The notes beneath the pieces are model-generated. The model did no database searches, was not told where the DNA came from, and was given only the letters and a program-made list of their open reading frames with translations. Both the position numbers and the translations under genes were made by a program. A DNA stretch of 64,000 bases from assembly GCA_040753795.1 (NCBI GenBank), contig JBFMDX010000017.1, positions 31,497 through 95,496 of the forward strand. Direction: 5' to 3'. How positions within the stretch are numbered: the stretch's first letter is position 1; each line of letters opens with the position of its first letter. The stretch comes from Thermodesulfobacteriota bacterium. Lineage in GTDB: Bacteria > Desulfobacterota > Desulfobacteria > Desulfobacterales > Desulfosudaceae. Of this stretch, positions 1 to 11,239 are shown piece after piece.

Positions 1-45
1 TTCGGCCGGATCAACCCCTTCCGGCAATCAGGTGATTATCAATCT

Positions 46-627
46 TCAGGAAAAGGCATCGGACATGAAAACCGCCCGGGCCTTGACAAAGTAATCAATC
101 CCCGACCAGATGGTCAGAGCCACCGCCACCCACAGCACCAGCATCCCCAGGGCATGAAAGTCGATCCCGAAATATTCATAATGGATCAGCAGGGGAATCA
201 GCGTACCAATCTGGAAACCGGTCTTCCATTTTCCCCAGAAGGAAGCGGAAATATCCTCTCCCTTACCGGCCAGAATGTTCCGTAAACCCGTCACCGCCAG
301 TTCCCGGCCGATAATAACGCATACCACCCAGCCGGGAATCAGACCTTCGGCGGTCAGCATGATAAAGGCGCAGGCCGTCAGTATTTTGTCCGCCAGCGGA
401 TCCATGGCCTTGCCGAACCCGGATATGCGACCGTATTTTCTGGCGAAATATCCATCAAAATAGTCCGTGATGGAGGCGGCGGAAAAAATCAGGGCCGCCA
501 GAAAAAAGGTGAACCGGTTCATGGGGAACAGCAGCAGGATCACGATCAACGGACCGGCTGCAATGCGGGACATGGTCAGCACGTTGGGGTTGCTCAACAT
601 GGCCATGAGGCCTGGTTTTTCTGTCAT
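46..627 (-). CDS. pgsA: CDP-diacylglycerol--glycerol-3-phosphate 3-phosphatidyltransferase
   Basis: Makes phosphatidylglycerophosphate from CDP-diacylglycerol and glycerol-3-phosphate at the inner membrane, the committed step to phosphatidylglycerol and cardiolipin. The 193-residue length is normal for the family. The CDP-alcohol phosphotransferase signature is complete: D55, D58, G59, A62, R63, G72, D76 and D80, the Asp residues being the metal ligands. Hydrophobic segments at about 20-35, 40-52, 82-110 and 155-180 fit an integral membrane enzyme. The ATG at 627 has an AAGGAGA ribosome site about 7 nt upstream. It is the last gene of the minus-strand run, 71 nt after the transaldolase gene. 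PgsA is favoured over PssA or other CDP-alcohol transferases from the N-terminal and motif context, but the substrate is inferred from family resemblance. Confidence 0.93.
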   Translation of the reverse strand: MTEKPGLMAMLSNPNVLTMSRIAAGPLIVILLLFPMNRFTFFLAALIFSAASITDYFDGYFARKYGRISGFGKAMDPLADKILTACAFIMLTAEGLIPGWVVCVIIGRELAVTGLRNILAGKGEDISASFWGKWKTGFQIGTLIPLLIHYEYFGIDFHALGMLVLWVAVALTIWSGIDYFVKARAVFMSDAFS

Positions 628-698
628 TGGTGGATCTCCTTAACGGGATCTTCTTCTCCCGGCACGGATGCGGCAGTTCGTTTCCGGGACGGACCCGG

Positions 699-1349
699 CT
701 ATTTTTTCTTCTTCGATTTTTCCCAGTCCGCCATAAAGGCCTTGATCCCTTTATCCGTCATGGGGTGGGCCGCCAGTTTCTCCAGAACGTTGAACGGAAT
801 AGTGGCGATGTCCGCGCCCAGCAGCGCCGACTCCAGCACATGCAGGGGATTGCGGACACTGGCCACGATGATCTCCGTGTCAAACCCGTAATTATCGTAA
901 ATATCGACGATCTGCTCCACCAGCGCCATACCGTCGGCCGACAGATCGTCCAGGCGTCCGACAAACGGGCTGACATAAGCGGCGCCGGCTTTGGCGGCCA
1001 TCAGGGCCTGAAGCGGAGAAAAAACCAGCGTGACATTGGTGCGGATCCCCTCTTTGGCCAGGGCCTTGACCGCCTTCAACCCGTCCACGGTCATGGGAAT
1101 CTTGATGACGATATTCTCATGGATCTTGGCCAGATCCCGTGCTTCCGTGATCATTCCTTCCGTATCCAGGCTGATGACCTCGGCGCTGATGGGTCCGTCG
1201 ACGACTTTGCAGATCTGCTTGATAATCGTCTTGAAGTCCCCTTTTTCTTTGGCGATCAGAGACGGGTTGGTAGTCACACCGTCCGCCATCCCCATTTTAA
1301 CGGCTTCCTTGATTTCGTCGATGTTGGCTGTATCAATAAAAAATTTCAT
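699..1349 (-). CDS. tal: Small (TalC/FSA-type) transaldolase
   Basis: Transfers a dihydroxyacetone unit between sugar phosphates in the non-oxidative pentose phosphate pathway; cytoplasmic. At 216 residues it belongs to the short transaldolase/fructose-6-phosphate aldolase subfamily. It opens with the typical [13 protein letters not shown] segment and carries TTNPSL near residue 27. K83 in IVIKIPMT is the expected Schiff-base lysine. The ATG at 1349 is preceded by AAAGGAG. The C-terminus is a Lys-rich tail. It lies between a small metal-site protein and pgsA on the same strand. Whether it acts as transaldolase or as fructose-6-phosphate aldolase cannot be decided from sequence alone. Confidence 0.93.
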   Translation of the reverse strand: MKFFIDTANIDEIKEAVKMGMADGVTTNPSLIAKEKGDFKTIIKQICKVVDGPISAEVISLDTEGMITEARDLAKIHENIVIKIPMTVDGLKAVKALAKEGIRTNVTLVFSPLQALMAAKAGAAYVSPFVGRLDDLSADGMALVEQIVDIYDNYGFDTEIIVASVRNPLHVLESALLGADIATIPFNVLEKLAAHPMTDKGIKAFMADWEKSKKKK

Positions 1350-1391
1350 GAACCATACTCCTTTCTTTATTTAATTCAGACTGCATAAGTT

Positions 1392-1425
1392 AAAAAGCTG
1401 CCGAGGCCGCCATACCGGCGGTCCC
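1392..1425 (-). terminator. Weak candidate intrinsic terminator
   Basis: On the minus strand a 5-bp stem (CCGCC/GGCGG, loop GGTAT) extends across one mismatch by three more pairs. It is followed after 6 nt by a run of five T. It sits just after the stop of the YHS-like gene and before the transaldolase ribosome site. The T-run is displaced from the stem, so it may only attenuate transcription or be chance. Confidence 0.25.
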
Positions 1426-1689
1426 TTACTGATGTTCCTCCATAAACCGGTCCCGACAGGCATCCGAGCAGAAATACAGGTCCTCGCCCTTGAATCTTAA
1501 ATGGATGCCGTCTCTTTTCGGAAAATACACCTGGCAACAGGGGTCCTTGACCATGACATCATCGATCTTCGACAAATCTCCGTCACCTCCCCCTAAAGGC
1601 GGCTTGGGCTGAAGGGCCGACAGCCACATCCGGGTCACCTTGGCCACCAGAACCATAATGCCAATAAACGCCAGAAATCGCAGAATCAT
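1426..1689 (-). CDS. Small membrane-anchored YHS/TRASH-like metal-site protein
   Basis: An 87-residue protein with a single N-terminal hydrophobic helix (about residues 2-17), a short polar linker and a C-terminal Cys-containing module. The module has a CCQVYF motif near residue 51, then YFCSDACRDRF at the end. The YFCS-x2-C-x2-RF pattern is typical of YHS/TRASH zinc or heavy-metal sites, and the arrangement resembles small PP0621-type proteins of proteobacteria. Its start codon overlaps the folK stop (ATGA), so the two are translationally coupled. No function is known; metal binding at the inner membrane is inferred from the cysteines. Confidence 0.8.
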   Translation of the reverse strand: MILRFLAFIGIMVLVAKVTRMWLSALQPKPPLGGGDGDLSKIDDVMVKDPCCQVYFPKRDGIHLRFKGEDLYFCSDACRDRFMEEHQ

Positions 1690-2183
1690 TCATACACCCG
1701 CACTTCCTGCCCCTGTTCATCCAGCATGTCAAACAATTGCTGCACATTTTTTTTATAAACGGGATGCTCCACCGTCGGGTCAATATCGCAGAACGGCCGC
1801 AGGACAAAACCCCGCTGGTGCATTCTCGGATGAGGCAACACCAGTCTGTCGGAATTGATCACCCGGTCCTCATAAAAGAGGATATCCAGATCCAGCACCC
1901 GCGGTCCGAACCGGATCTTCTGCTCCGCCCGGCCCGACTCGCGTTCAATCTTCTTTAATACGCTCAGCAACTCAAACGGTTCCAGGGTGGTGCTGATTTT
2001 GACCATGGCGTTGACAAACCACGGCTGATCCAGATAATCCACCGGTTCGGTCCAGAACAGCTTGGACCGGCTGATCACTTCTATCCCGTCCACGGCGGCA
2101 ATCGCCGCCATGGCGCTGCTGCAGTTTTCCGCCCGGTCGCCGACATTGGAACCAATGGAAATATAGGCAATATGCCGCATCAT
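1686..2183 (-). CDS. folK: 2-amino-4-hydroxy-6-hydroxymethyldihydropteridine diphosphokinase
   Basis: Transfers pyrophosphate from ATP to 6-hydroxymethyl-7,8-dihydropterin in folate synthesis; cytoplasmic. About 165 residues, normal for HPPK. The family features are all present: an N-terminal AYISIGSNVGDR, the central GPRVLDLDILFY with its magnesium-binding DxD, and LPHPRMHQRGFVL near the C-terminal third. The reading frame also offers a TTG at 2186, but the ATG at 2183 overlaps the upstream lipoprotein stop (TGATG), so I take that. No folP or folB is adjacent. Confidence 0.95.
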   Translation of the reverse strand: MMRHIAYISIGSNVGDRAENCSSAMAAIAAVDGIEVISRSKLFWTEPVDYLDQPWFVNAMVKISTTLEPFELLSVLKKIERESGRAEQKIRFGPRVLDLDILFYEDRVINSDRLVLPHPRMHQRGFVLRPFCDIDPTVEHPVYKKNVQQLFDMLDEQGQEVRVYE

Positions 2184-2698
2184 CAATTCCCCCCCGGACA
2201 GTTAATCTCGACTTTATCCGACTTGGGTCCGGCCACGCCTTTTTTCGAATAGGTCACCACATAAAAAGAAAAAAGGCCCTGCCCGTCAACCGTCACCCGG
2301 AAGAAGCCCTGCAGATCGCCCTGATCATTCACCGTCATCTCCCAGGCGGAAAGCGTGGCGACCGGCTCATAGTTTAGCGGGCAGGACGGGCAGTCTTCAA
2401 TATGGCTGGCCCGGAACACAACCATTTCAGACAATCCCTTCTCCCTCTCACGGCGCCCGTCCGGGACAACCCAGGACAGATTGACGGCTCCGGCGTCAAA
2501 ACGGGCGCCTACCCCTTTTGCCGCCGCCGGGATATATGCATCCGGCGGCACGGGCAGCAGTTTGCGTCCGCAGGAGAAAAAAACGCAAGCCATGAGCAGG
2601 CCCGTACACAGCATCAGGCCGGCCCGATTTCCGGAAAGCAGAAACGGTTTATTCCTCTTCAAGGTCTTTTTCCGCCTCCGCGATCCGGTCCAGCACAC
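2183..2698 (-). CDS. Putative lipoprotein with fibronectin-III-like fold
   Basis: Unrecognised family. The reading frame opens inside the 3' end of argH. The likely translated product starts between the TTG at about 2662 and the ATG at 2614, because what follows is a classic lipoprotein signal: a few basic residues, a hydrophobic stretch ending VFFSCG, then a mature RKLLPVPPD segment. The mature part (about 130 residues) has a beta-rich pattern (VNLSWVVPDG, FFRVTV, FYVVTYS) resembling one fibronectin type III module, plus a CPSC pair and another C-terminal Cys. It lies between argH and folK with overlapping ends. Export and lipidation are inferred; the role is unknown. Confidence 0.75.
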   Translation of the reverse strand: MCWTGSRRRKKTLKRNKPFLLSGNRAGLMLCTGLLMACVFFSCGRKLLPVPPDAYIPAAAKGVGARFDAGAVNLSWVVPDGRREREKGLSEMVVFRASHIEDCPSCPLNYEPVATLSAWEMTVNDQGDLQGFFRVTVDGQGLFSFYVVTYSKKGVAGPKSDKVEINCPGGN

Positions 2699-4031
2699 CG
2701 CTTCTGGCGGTGCCGCCGTAAGTGTTTCTCGTGTCCGTCACCCGTTCCAGTCCAAGGACGTCATACACATCCCGGTCAAAATGTTCGGAAAACCGTTTCA
2801 GTTCATCCAGGGCCAATTCCTGCAGCTCGCACCCCTTCTCAATAGCGGCGGCCACCGCTTTGCCGGCAAGGGCGTGCGCTTCCCGGAAGGGGAGCCCCTT
2901 GCCGACGAGATAGTCGGCCATATCGGTGGCGTTCAGGAATCCGGCGGCGGCGGCCCGGCGCATCATTTCCCGGTTGATGGTGATATTGTCCAGCATCCGG
3001 GCGCCGATGTCGATGCAGGCGGCCAGGGTATCCACGGCATCAAACAGCGGCGGCTTGTCCTCCTGCATGTCCCGGTTGTAGGCCAGCGGCAGGGACTTCA
3101 TGGTGGTCAGCAGCGCCACCAGGGCGCCGTATACCCGGCCGGTCTTTCCCCGGATCAGTTCCGGGATGTCGGGGTTCTTCTTCTGGGGCATGATGCTGCT
3201 GCCCGTGGCAAAGGCGTCCGAAAACGAGATGAACCTGAATTCCGACGACGCCCAGAGGATCATCTCCTCGGCCAGCCTCGAAAAATGCATCATGCAGATG
3301 CTGGCGTCCGCCAGGAACTCGATGACAAAATCCCGGTCCGACACGGCGTCCATGCTGTTGGCCGACACCCCCTCAAACCCCAGGAGTGAGGCCACGTACA
3401 CCCGGTCCAGGGGATAAGTGGTCCCGGCCAGGGCGGCGCTGCCCAGGGGCATGACGTTGATCCGCCGCAGGCAGTCGCGGAAACGTTGGCCATCCCGGGA
3501 GAACATCTCGTAATAGGCCATCAGGTGATGGGCCAGCCGCACCGGCTGGGCCCTCTGCAGGTGAGTGTACCCGGGCATGATCACGTCAATGTGATCCCGG
3601 GCCATGGCCACGATTTTGCGCCGCAGGGCCTTCAACCCCTCAATCATGTTCCCGGTCTCTTCCCGCAGCCACAGCCGGACGTCAACGGCCACCTGATCGT
3701 TCCGGCTGCGGCCCGTGTGCAATTTCCCGGCCACGGGGCCGATCCGCTCCGTCAGGGCGGCCTCGATATTCATGTGCACGTCTTCCAGGGCATCGGAAAA
3801 CATAAACCGGCCGGCGTCCATATCCTTTTCGATGGCTTCCATCCCCTCGATGATGGCGGCCGCTTCCTGATCGGTGATGACCTTCTGCCGGGCCAGCATG
3901 CGACAGTGGGCGATACTCCCCCGGATGTCCCATCGGGCCAGGCGACGATCGGTGTCGATCGAGGCCGTAAACAGTTCCACCGCCCGGTCGGTCTTCTCAG
4001 AGAACCTGCCGCTCCATGGTTTATCTGCCAT
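2649..4031 (-). CDS. argH: Argininosuccinate lyase
   Basis: Cleaves argininosuccinate to arginine and fumarate, the last step of arginine synthesis. About 460 residues. The fumarase/aspartase superfamily signature GSSIMPQKKNPD is intact, the TGRSRNDQVA and TYLQ/AQPV-type segments (here GYTHLQRAQPV) are present, and the N-terminus reads WSGRF, as is usual. The open frame extends to a GTG at 4043, but the ATG at 4031 has GAGG 6 nt upstream and gives the normal N-terminus, so I use it. It follows argG closely as the end of an argB-D-F-G-H series. Confidence 0.97.
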   Translation of the reverse strand: MADKPWSGRFSEKTDRAVELFTASIDTDRRLARWDIRGSIAHCRMLARQKVITDQEAAAIIEGMEAIEKDMDAGRFMFSDALEDVHMNIEAALTERIGPVAGKLHTGRSRNDQVAVDVRLWLREETGNMIEGLKALRRKIVAMARDHIDVIMPGYTHLQRAQPVRLAHHLMAYYEMFSRDGQRFRDCLRRINVMPLGSAALAGTTYPLDRVYVASLLGFEGVSANSMDAVSDRDFVIEFLADASICMMHFSRLAEEMILWASSEFRFISFSDAFATGSSIMPQKKNPDIPELIRGKTGRVYGALVALLTTMKSLPLAYNRDMQEDKPPLFDAVDTLAACIDIGARMLDNITINREMMRRAAAAGFLNATDMADYLVGKGLPFREAHALAGKAVAAAIEKGCELQELALDELKRFSEHFDRDVYDVLGLERVTDTRNTYGGTARSGVLDRIAEAEKDLEEE

Positions 4032-4042
4032 ACCCCACCTCA

Positions 4043-5238
<1,196 letters not shown>

Positions 5239-5242
<4 letters not shown>

Positions 5243-6180
5243 CGCTTTTCTCCTCTTCTTTTCATATTGTTTTCGATCAGCCATTTCAGGATGGCCTTGT
5301 GCATGTGGAGCTTGTTTTCCGCCTGGTCCCAGACAATGGAACGGTCTCCCTCCAGCACCTCGTCGGTGATCTCCTCGCCCCGGTGGGCGGGCAGGCAGTG
5401 CATGACCACGACATCGGCCGCGGCCCGGGAGACCAGGGCACCATCCAGCTGGAAGCCGGCGAACGCCTTAAGCCGCTCGGCCCGTTCATCTTCCTGGCCC
5501 ATGCTGGCCCAGACATCAGTGTAAAGGACATCAGCCCCGCGGACCGCCTCCGCCGGATCGGCGGCCACGGAAATGGTTCCCGAACCTCCGCTCCGGGCCG
5601 CGGCCAGGACACCCGCGTCAGGCTGATACCCTTCCGGGCAGGCCAGTACGAGGCTGAAGCCCAGCACCGCGCAGGCATTGATCCAGGAGTTGGCCACGTT
5701 GTTGCCGTCCCCCACCCAGACGATCTTCAGCCCTTCCCAGCCGCCTTTATGCTCGATGATGGTAAGCAGATCGCTCAATACCTGGCAGGGATGATGCTTG
5801 TCACTCAAGGCGTTGATGATCGGTATGTCGGCGTACTGCGCGTACTCCTCGATGAGTTCCTGGGAATAGGTCCGGATGGCCAGGGCGTCGATGTAGCCGG
5901 ACAGGACCCGGGCCGTGTCCCTGACCGGCTCGTCCCGGGCGACCTGCATATCCCCGGAGCTCATGTAGATCACCGATCCGCCGAGTTGATTCATGGCGGC
6001 TTCAAAGGAGACCCGCGTCCGGGTGGAGTGTTTGTCGAACACCAGCCCCAGCACCCGTCCCCGCAGAAAACCGTCGACAATACCCTTCCGGTATCTTGCC
6101 TTCAACTCCGCGGCCAGGGCGAACAGATCGCTCATGCCCTGGCGGGTTAATTCGGTCAGCGTTAAAATATCTTTTATCAC
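5239..6180 (-). CDS. argF: Ornithine carbamoyltransferase
   Basis: Forms citrulline from ornithine and carbamoyl phosphate. The carbamoyl-phosphate loop STRTR is at residues 52-56, HPCQ at 130-133 and the ornithine-side HCLP at 261-264, all as expected. About 313 residues from the chosen start. The frame extends to a GTG at 6201, but the GTG at 6180 is preceded by GAGG at 5-nt spacing and gives the usual short N-terminus. HCLP favours ornithine over aspartate as the substrate. Confidence 0.96.
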
Positions 6181-6231
6181 CACACCCTCTTTGCTTTGCA
6201 CCTTGAGCCCTACACCTTAAACCTTAAACCC

Positions 6232-7419
6232 TTATTTCCCTTCCCCCAGCACCTGATCCAGGCAGGCGATCAGGCCGTCGATCTCCTCCTTTGAGACGAT
6301 CAGCGGGGGCACGAAGCGCAGCACCTTGTTCTGAATGCAGTTGATGATGTAGCCTTTCTCCAGGCAGGCCTTGACGATCGGCGCGCCTTCGCAGGAAAGT
6401 TCCATCCCGATCAGCAGACCCAGGCCCCGCACATCCTTTACTACCGCGTGCTTTGCTTTCAGGGACAGCAGCCGACCCTTGAAGTACTCTCCCGTTGTCC
6501 GGCACTTTTCCAGCAGCCCGTCCCGCTCGATGCACTTTAACACCGCCAGTGACGCGGCGCAGATGGTCGGCGTGCCGCCGAACGTCGAAGCATGCGAGCC
6601 GTGGGAAAAAGCAGACGCCACCTTCTCTGTCGCCAGCATGGCGCCGATGGGCAGGCCGTTGCCCAGGGCCTTGGCCAGGGTCATGATGTCCGGGCTGACG
6701 CCGGAATGCTCGTAGGCGAAAAGTTTTCCCGTCCGGCCGATGCCGGTCTGGACCTCGTCGTAAATCAGCAGGGCGCCGTGCTCATCACACATCCGCCGGA
6801 CCTTTTCCAGGTATCCGGGATCCGGGCAGATCACCCCACCCTCCCCCTGGATCGGCTCCAGCATGACCGCGCAGGTGTCCGGCGTCATCCGGGCGGCCAG
6901 GGCCTCCGGGTCGTTGAAGGGGACATACTCAAACCCGGGCAGCAGGGGCTCGAACCCGTCCTGGATCTTTTTCTGGCCGGTGGCGGCCAATGACCCCAGG
7001 GTCCGGCCATGAAAGGACTGCTTCATGGTAATGATGTTGTGGCGCTTTTCTTCCTTGACGGAAAAGTATTTCCGGGCCAGCTTGATGGCGGCCTCGTTGG
7101 CCTCGGTCCCGCTGTTGCAGAAAAAGACCCGGTCGGCGAAACTTCTCTCCACCAGCCAGGAGGCCAGCTCGATCTGCGGCAGGGTGTAGAACAGGTTGGA
7201 CACATGCATCAGCTGCCCGGCCTGCCGGCACAGCGCTTCGGCCACATCAGGGTGGGCGTGGCCCAGGCTGCAGACGGCGATTCCCGCCAGAAAATCGGTA
7301 TATGATTTTCCGTCCGCGTCCCAGAGGGTGCAACCCTCGCCTTTTACGAATACCAGCGGCATCCGGTTGTAAGTCCGCGCCAGAACCGACTCCGCTTTTG
7401 CTTTTATTGCTTCGCTCAT
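6232..7419 (-). CDS. argD: Acetylornithine aminotransferase
   Basis: PLP-dependent class-III aminotransferase converting N-acetylglutamate semialdehyde to N-acetylornithine. It is 395 residues long, with [14 protein letters not shown] at about 103-116, the PLP-ring Asp in DEVQ at 221-224 and the Schiff-base lysine K250 in LAKALGNG. The start overlaps the argB stop by 4 nt (ATGA), so the two genes are co-translated. It could also act on succinyl-diaminopimelate in lysine synthesis, as ArgD does in some bacteria. Confidence 0.96.
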   Translation of the reverse strand: MSEAIKAKAESVLARTYNRMPLVFVKGEGCTLWDADGKSYTDFLAGIAVCSLGHAHPDVAEALCRQAGQLMHVSNLFYTLPQIELASWLVERSFADRVFFCNSGTEANEAAIKLARKYFSVKEEKRHNIITMKQSFHGRTLGSLAATGQKKIQDGFEPLLPGFEYVPFNDPEALAARMTPDTCAVMLEPIQGEGGVICPDPGYLEKVRRMCDEHGALLIYDEVQTGIGRTGKLFAYEHSGVSPDIMTLAKALGNGLPIGAMLATEKVASAFSHGSHASTFGGTPTICAASLAVLKCIERDGLLEKCRTTGEYFKGRLLSLKAKHAVVKDVRGLGLLIGMELSCEGAPIVKACLEKGYIINCIQNKVLRFVPPLIVSKEEIDGLIACLDQVLGEGK

Positions 7420-8291
7420 TTTGTCACTTCCGTTCCTATGCCCTGATCGGTGAACAGTTCCAGCAGGACCGCGTGACGCCGGGTCCCGTTGATGATCTGG
7501 ACCTTTTCCACGCCGCTCTCGATGGCGGCCAGGGCGTATTCGATTTTGGGGATCATACCCCCGGTAACTGATTTATCGGCGATCATGTCGCGAATGGTGG
7601 CCGCGTCAATGGATGAAATCAGTTTCTTGTTCTTATCCAGGACGCCGTCCACGTCCGTCAGCAGAATCAGGCGGCCGGCCGACAGGGCCCCGGCCATCCG
7701 GGAGGCCACCAAATCGGCGTTGATATTGAATGTTTCTCCGTTTTTACCCGTACCGATGGGCGCGATGACCGGGATAAAGCCCTGGCGGGTCAGGGTGTCG
7801 ATCACCGCCGGCGAAATGGCCGTGACGTCACCGACCAGCCCCGGGTCGAGGATTTCCGGCGGAGAGCCCCCTTCCGGTTCGCTGATGATGGTCAGCTTGG
7901 TGGCGGAGATCAGACCGCCGTCCTTGCCGCTCAACCCCACGGCCTTGCCGCCGCACTGGTTGATCTGGGCCACGATGGACTTGTTCACCTTGCCGCCCAG
8001 CACCATCTCGACCACATCCATGGTGGCCTCGTCGGTATAGCGCATACCCCGGACAAAACTGGACTCGATCCCCATCTTTTTTAAAACGGAATTGATCTGA
8101 GGCCCGCCCCCGTGTACGATCACCGGATTGATGCCGATGAATTTGAGCAGGGTCATATCCCGGGCAAAATCGATTTTCAGCTGCTCGTCCACCATGGCAT
8201 GGCCGCCGTACTTGACCACGATGGTCATGCCCGAAAACCGCCGGATATAGGGCAGCGACTCAATCAATATATCCGCAACACTGGGTTCCAT
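7416..8291 (-). CDS. argB: Acetylglutamate kinase
   Basis: Phosphorylates N-acetylglutamate, usually the arginine-regulated step. It is 291 residues long, with the amino-acid kinase nucleotide motif VVKYGGHAM (K27) near the N-terminus, VHGGGPQI at about 59-66 and the GMIPK segment late in the chain. An N-terminal helix ahead of the kinase core (residues 1-20) is present, as in the arginine-inhibited hexameric enzymes. AGAGGGA precedes the ATG. First of the five arg genes, 22 nt after hslU. No argC, argJ or argR lies in the window. Confidence 0.96.
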   Translation of the reverse strand: MEPSVADILIESLPYIRRFSGMTIVVKYGGHAMVDEQLKIDFARDMTLLKFIGINPVIVHGGGPQINSVLKKMGIESSFVRGMRYTDEATMDVVEMVLGGKVNKSIVAQINQCGGKAVGLSGKDGGLISATKLTIISEPEGGSPPEILDPGLVGDVTAISPAVIDTLTRQGFIPVIAPIGTGKNGETFNINADLVASRMAGALSAGRLILLTDVDGVLDKNKKLISSIDAATIRDMIADKSVTGGMIPKIEYALAAIESGVEKVQIINGTRRHAVLLELFTDQGIGTEVTK

Positions 8292-8313
8292 TATTTCCCT
8301 CTTTCCCGGCCGG

Positions 8314-9684
8314 TTACAGGATGAACCGGCTCAGATCCTCGTCCGCTTTGATGTCCTTGAGCTTATCATTCACATAGGCGCTGTCGATTTCGATCCGTGT
8401 ACTGGGTATGTCCGGCGCGTCAAACAGGATATCCTCCAGCAGGCACTCCATCAGGGTGTGCAGCCGCCGGGCGCCGATGTTCTCCATTTTATTGTTGACC
8501 TCTTCGGCAATACCGGCGATCTCCTCCACTGCGTCATCCCGGAAGATGACTTCAACGCCCTCGGTGCGGAGCAGGGCCGTGTATTGAAGCAGCAGCGCGT
8601 TCTTCGGCTCCTTCAGAATCCGGACAAACTCATTTTTGCCCAGAGCGTCCAGGCCCACCCGGATGGGAAAGCGGCCCTGAAGCTCCGGGATCAGGTCCGA
8701 GGGTTTGCTCGACTGAAAAGCGCCGGAAGCGATAAAAAGAATGTGATCGGTTTTGACCGGACCGTATTTGGTCGTGACCGTACACCCCTCCACCACCGGC
8801 AGCAGATCCCGCTGCACGCCTTCCCTGGAGACATCCGGGCCGTGCTCCCGGCCGGACCCCGTGATCTTGTCGATCTCGTCTAAAAAAATGATGCCGGTCT
8901 GCTCCACCCGGGCAATGGCGTCACGGACCACCTGCTCCATGTCGACCAGGCCCTGGCTCTCCTCGGCCGCGAGAATCTCCAGGGCCTCGGACACCCTGAC
9001 CTTCCTCTTCTTCATGTTCTTGGGCATCAGTCCGGACAGCATATCCTTGAAATTGATACCCATCTCCTCCATACCGGCGCTGGAAAAAATTTCCACGATG
9101 GGCATGTTCCTTTCCGGCATCTCCAGGTCTACAAAGCGATCGTTCAATCTGCCCTGTCGGAGCATGTTCCGCATTTTTTCCCGGGTGGATGAAGGGCTTT
9201 CCTCAGCCACGGCAAGGCCGGCGGGCGTTTCCTCGCTGTTGTCGTCATCGGCATTTCGCTGCCGACCGGCGATGGGCAGGAGGATATCCAGCAGCCGTTC
9301 TTCGGCATTCTCCCTGGCCTTGGGCTTTACCGCTTCCTGCTGAGCCGCCTTTTCCTTGTTCACCGTCAATTCCACCAGGTCCCGGATCATGGATTCGACA
9401 TCCCGGCCGACATAGCCCACTTCCGTGAATTTGGACGCCTCGACCTTGTAAAAAGGCGAATCCGCCAGGTTGGCCAGACGCCTGGCGATTTCCGTCTTGC
9501 CGACGCCGGTGGGACCGATCAGGATGATGTTCTTAGGCGCAATCTCATCGCGCAGTTCCTCGGGCACCTGACGCCGGCGCCAGCGGTTTCTCAAGGCAAT
9601 GGCCACGGACCGCTTGGCCCGGCCCTGCCCGATGATATATTTATCCAGCTCTTTGACAATATGAACGGGTTTTAATTCACTCAT
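8314..9684 (-). CDS. hslU: HslUV protease ATPase subunit
   Basis: AAA+ unfoldase that feeds substrates to HslV. About 456 residues from the chosen ATG. Walker A GPTGVGKT is at 57-64. An insertion (I) domain in the middle contains many acidic and Ser residues. Walker B reads [10 protein letters not shown], and the C-terminal end (DLSRFIL) is the type that docks into HslV. The open frame extends to 9720, but the ATG at 9684 lies within the last codons of hslV (8-nt overlap) and gives the standard MSELKP start. Confidence 0.97.
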   Translation of the reverse strand: MSELKPVHIVKELDKYIIGQGRAKRSVAIALRNRWRRRQVPEELRDEIAPKNIILIGPTGVGKTEIARRLANLADSPFYKVEASKFTEVGYVGRDVESMIRDLVELTVNKEKAAQQEAVKPKARENAEERLLDILLPIAGRQRNADDDNSEETPAGLAVAEESPSSTREKMRNMLRQGRLNDRFVDLEMPERNMPIVEIFSSAGMEEMGINFKDMLSGLMPKNMKKRKVRVSEALEILAAEESQGLVDMEQVVRDAIARVEQTGIIFLDEIDKITGSGREHGPDVSREGVQRDLLPVVEGCTVTTKYGPVKTDHILFIASGAFQSSKPSDLIPELQGRFPIRVGLDALGKNEFVRILKEPKNALLLQYTALLRTEGVEVIFRDDAVEEIAGIAEEVNNKMENIGARRLHTLMECLLEDILFDAPDIPSTRIEIDSAYVNDKLKDIKADEDLSRFIL

Positions 9685-10282
9685 GGCCGTTTTCCGTTTT
9701 TTCGCCTTCCCGCCGCCCATTCAGTTCTTCGATGGTCACCTGGGTGTTGGTGTAAATACAATAGGTGGCCGCGATGCGCATGGCCTCCCGGGCGATTTCC
9801 ACCGCGTCCAGGGCCGAATGCTCCATCAGCGCCAGGGCCGCGGCCTGGGCCGCGACGCTTCCCGACCCGATACCGATCACCTCTTTATCGGGCTCGATCA
9901 CGTCGCCGCTGCCCGAGACCAGATACATATGCTCGTCGTCCACGGTGATCATCAGGGCTTCCAGCCGCCTTAAATATTTATCCGTGCGCCAGTCCTTGGC
10001 CAGGTCAACGGCGGCCCGGGTCAGATTGCCGTTATACCGTTCCAGTTTCGATTCCAGACGCTCGGAAAGGTTCAGCGCGTCGGCCGTGGCCCCGGCCACG
10101 CCGACGATAATCCGGTCCTTGTAAATGCGCCGCACCTTTCTGGCGGTATGCTTGATGATGGTCTTGTCCAGGGTCACCTGTCCGTCGCCGGCCACCACGG
10201 TTTTGCCGTTGTGCCTGAGCGCGAGGATGGTGGTGCCCCGGATTGCCGGGCTGCCGCTATTTTCTGGGATGGGCACGGTCAT
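9677..10282 (-). CDS. hslV: HslUV protease proteolytic subunit
   Basis: Threonine peptidase of the proteasome-like HslUV complex. The nucleophile is T17, the first residue of [25 protein letters not shown] sequence, preceded by a 16-residue leader ending IRG. The leader must be removed to free the Thr, whereas Escherichia coli HslV loses only its Met. No in-frame start codon lies between the xerC stop and T17, so translation has to begin inside xerC (26-nt overlap at the ATG 10282, or GTG at 10276). It is coupled to hslU downstream. Confidence 0.96.
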   Translation of the reverse strand: MTVPIPENSGSPAIRGTTILALRHNGKTVVAGDGQVTLDKTIIKHTARKVRRIYKDRIIVGVAGATADALNLSERLESKLERYNGNLTRAAVDLAKDWRTDKYLRRLEALMITVDDEHMYLVSGSGDVIEPDKEVIGIGSGSVAAQAAALALMEHSALDAVEIAREAMRIAATYCIYTNTQVTIEELNGRREGEKTENGHE

Positions 10283-11198
10283 ATACCTCCATCAGTTTAT
10301 CGATGGTCAGATGCGTATATTTCTGGGTTGTCGACAGGCTTTTATGCCCGAGCATTTCCTGCACCACCCTCAAGTCAGCACCCGCGTCCAGCAGATGGGT
10401 CGCGAAAGAGTGCCGCAGCGCGTGAGGCGATATGGGCAGCGTCAGGCCACAGGCCACGGCTATCTGCTTGAGAATCCGGGCCATGGACCGTGTAGTCAAA
10501 CGGCCGTTTCGGCTGTTTAGAAAAAGCGGACCTCGCGTCATGGGAATACCCGCTGCTTCGGACAGTTTCCGGCGGTATTCACGAATGGCGAATATTGCCT
10601 GGTGCCCGACCGGCACCAGGCGTTCCTTGCCGCCCTTGCCATAGACCCGGATAACGCCCTGCTCGGCGTCGAGACTGGACACGTCCAGACCCGCCGCCTC
10701 GGACACCCGTATCCCGGCAGAGTAAATAGTTTCAAATATCGCCCGGTTTCTTAAAGCCAGAACCGTGTCTCCATGTATCGAGTCCAGCAGACGGAACGTA
10801 TCGTCCACCGACAGATAAGCGGGTATCTTTTCGCCGGTTTTAGGCGATAGAACCCCTTCGGCGGGGTTGTCCGCGGCCAGGCCCCTTTTCTCCAGATACC
10901 GGAAAAAAGAACGGAGCGTCGACAACTTACGAGAAACCGAGCGCTTATCGACTGCTTTTTTATGCAGCCAGGCGAGGTACCCGCGAATGGAAAAAACGGA
11001 AATCGTTTCCGTCAAAGGGTTTTTCCCGTCAACCGGGGATGCGCTTACCTTCTGCCCCAGAAACCCGATAAACTCCTGGAGGTCGCCGGCATAGGCCCTT
11101 AATGTGTGCGGAGAATAGCCCTTTTCCGTTGCCAGCGATTCGATAAACTGCTCGGCCTGATCTTGCAACCGGCCTGTTTTGTCCTGTTTCAACGGCAA
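10257..11198 (-). CDS. xerC: Tyrosine recombinase XerC
   Basis: Site-specific recombinase that resolves chromosome dimers at dif together with XerD. It is 313 residues long with an N-terminal SAM-like DNA-binding domain (about 13-105). All catalytic residues are present: R164, K188, H259, R262, H285 and nucleophile Y294. Position directly upstream of hslV-hslU is a common arrangement for xerC/codV. Length and context favour XerC over a phage integrase, and no integrase-associated genes are near. Confidence 0.92.
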   Translation of the reverse strand: MPLKQDKTGRLQDQAEQFIESLATEKGYSPHTLRAYAGDLQEFIGFLGQKVSASPVDGKNPLTETISVFSIRGYLAWLHKKAVDKRSVSRKLSTLRSFFRYLEKRGLAADNPAEGVLSPKTGEKIPAYLSVDDTFRLLDSIHGDTVLALRNRAIFETIYSAGIRVSEAAGLDVSSLDAEQGVIRVYGKGGKERLVPVGHQAIFAIREYRRKLSEAAGIPMTRGPLFLNSRNGRLTTRSMARILKQIAVACGLTLPISPHALRHSFATHLLDAGADLRVVQEMLGHKSLSTTQKYTHLTIDKLMEVYDRAHPRK

Positions 11199-11239
11199 TT
11201 GTTTTCAGCCTTCACCGTTTGCAACCGATGCGGTTACAA

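Noticed and set aside
1..45. Terminator for pgsA at the window edge
   Set aside because: A CCGGA/TCCGG pair is present, but no T-run follows on the minus strand.
627..1388. 253-codon plus-strand frame across the transaldolase gene
   Set aside because: Shadow frame opposite a clear enzyme gene, with no recognisable product.
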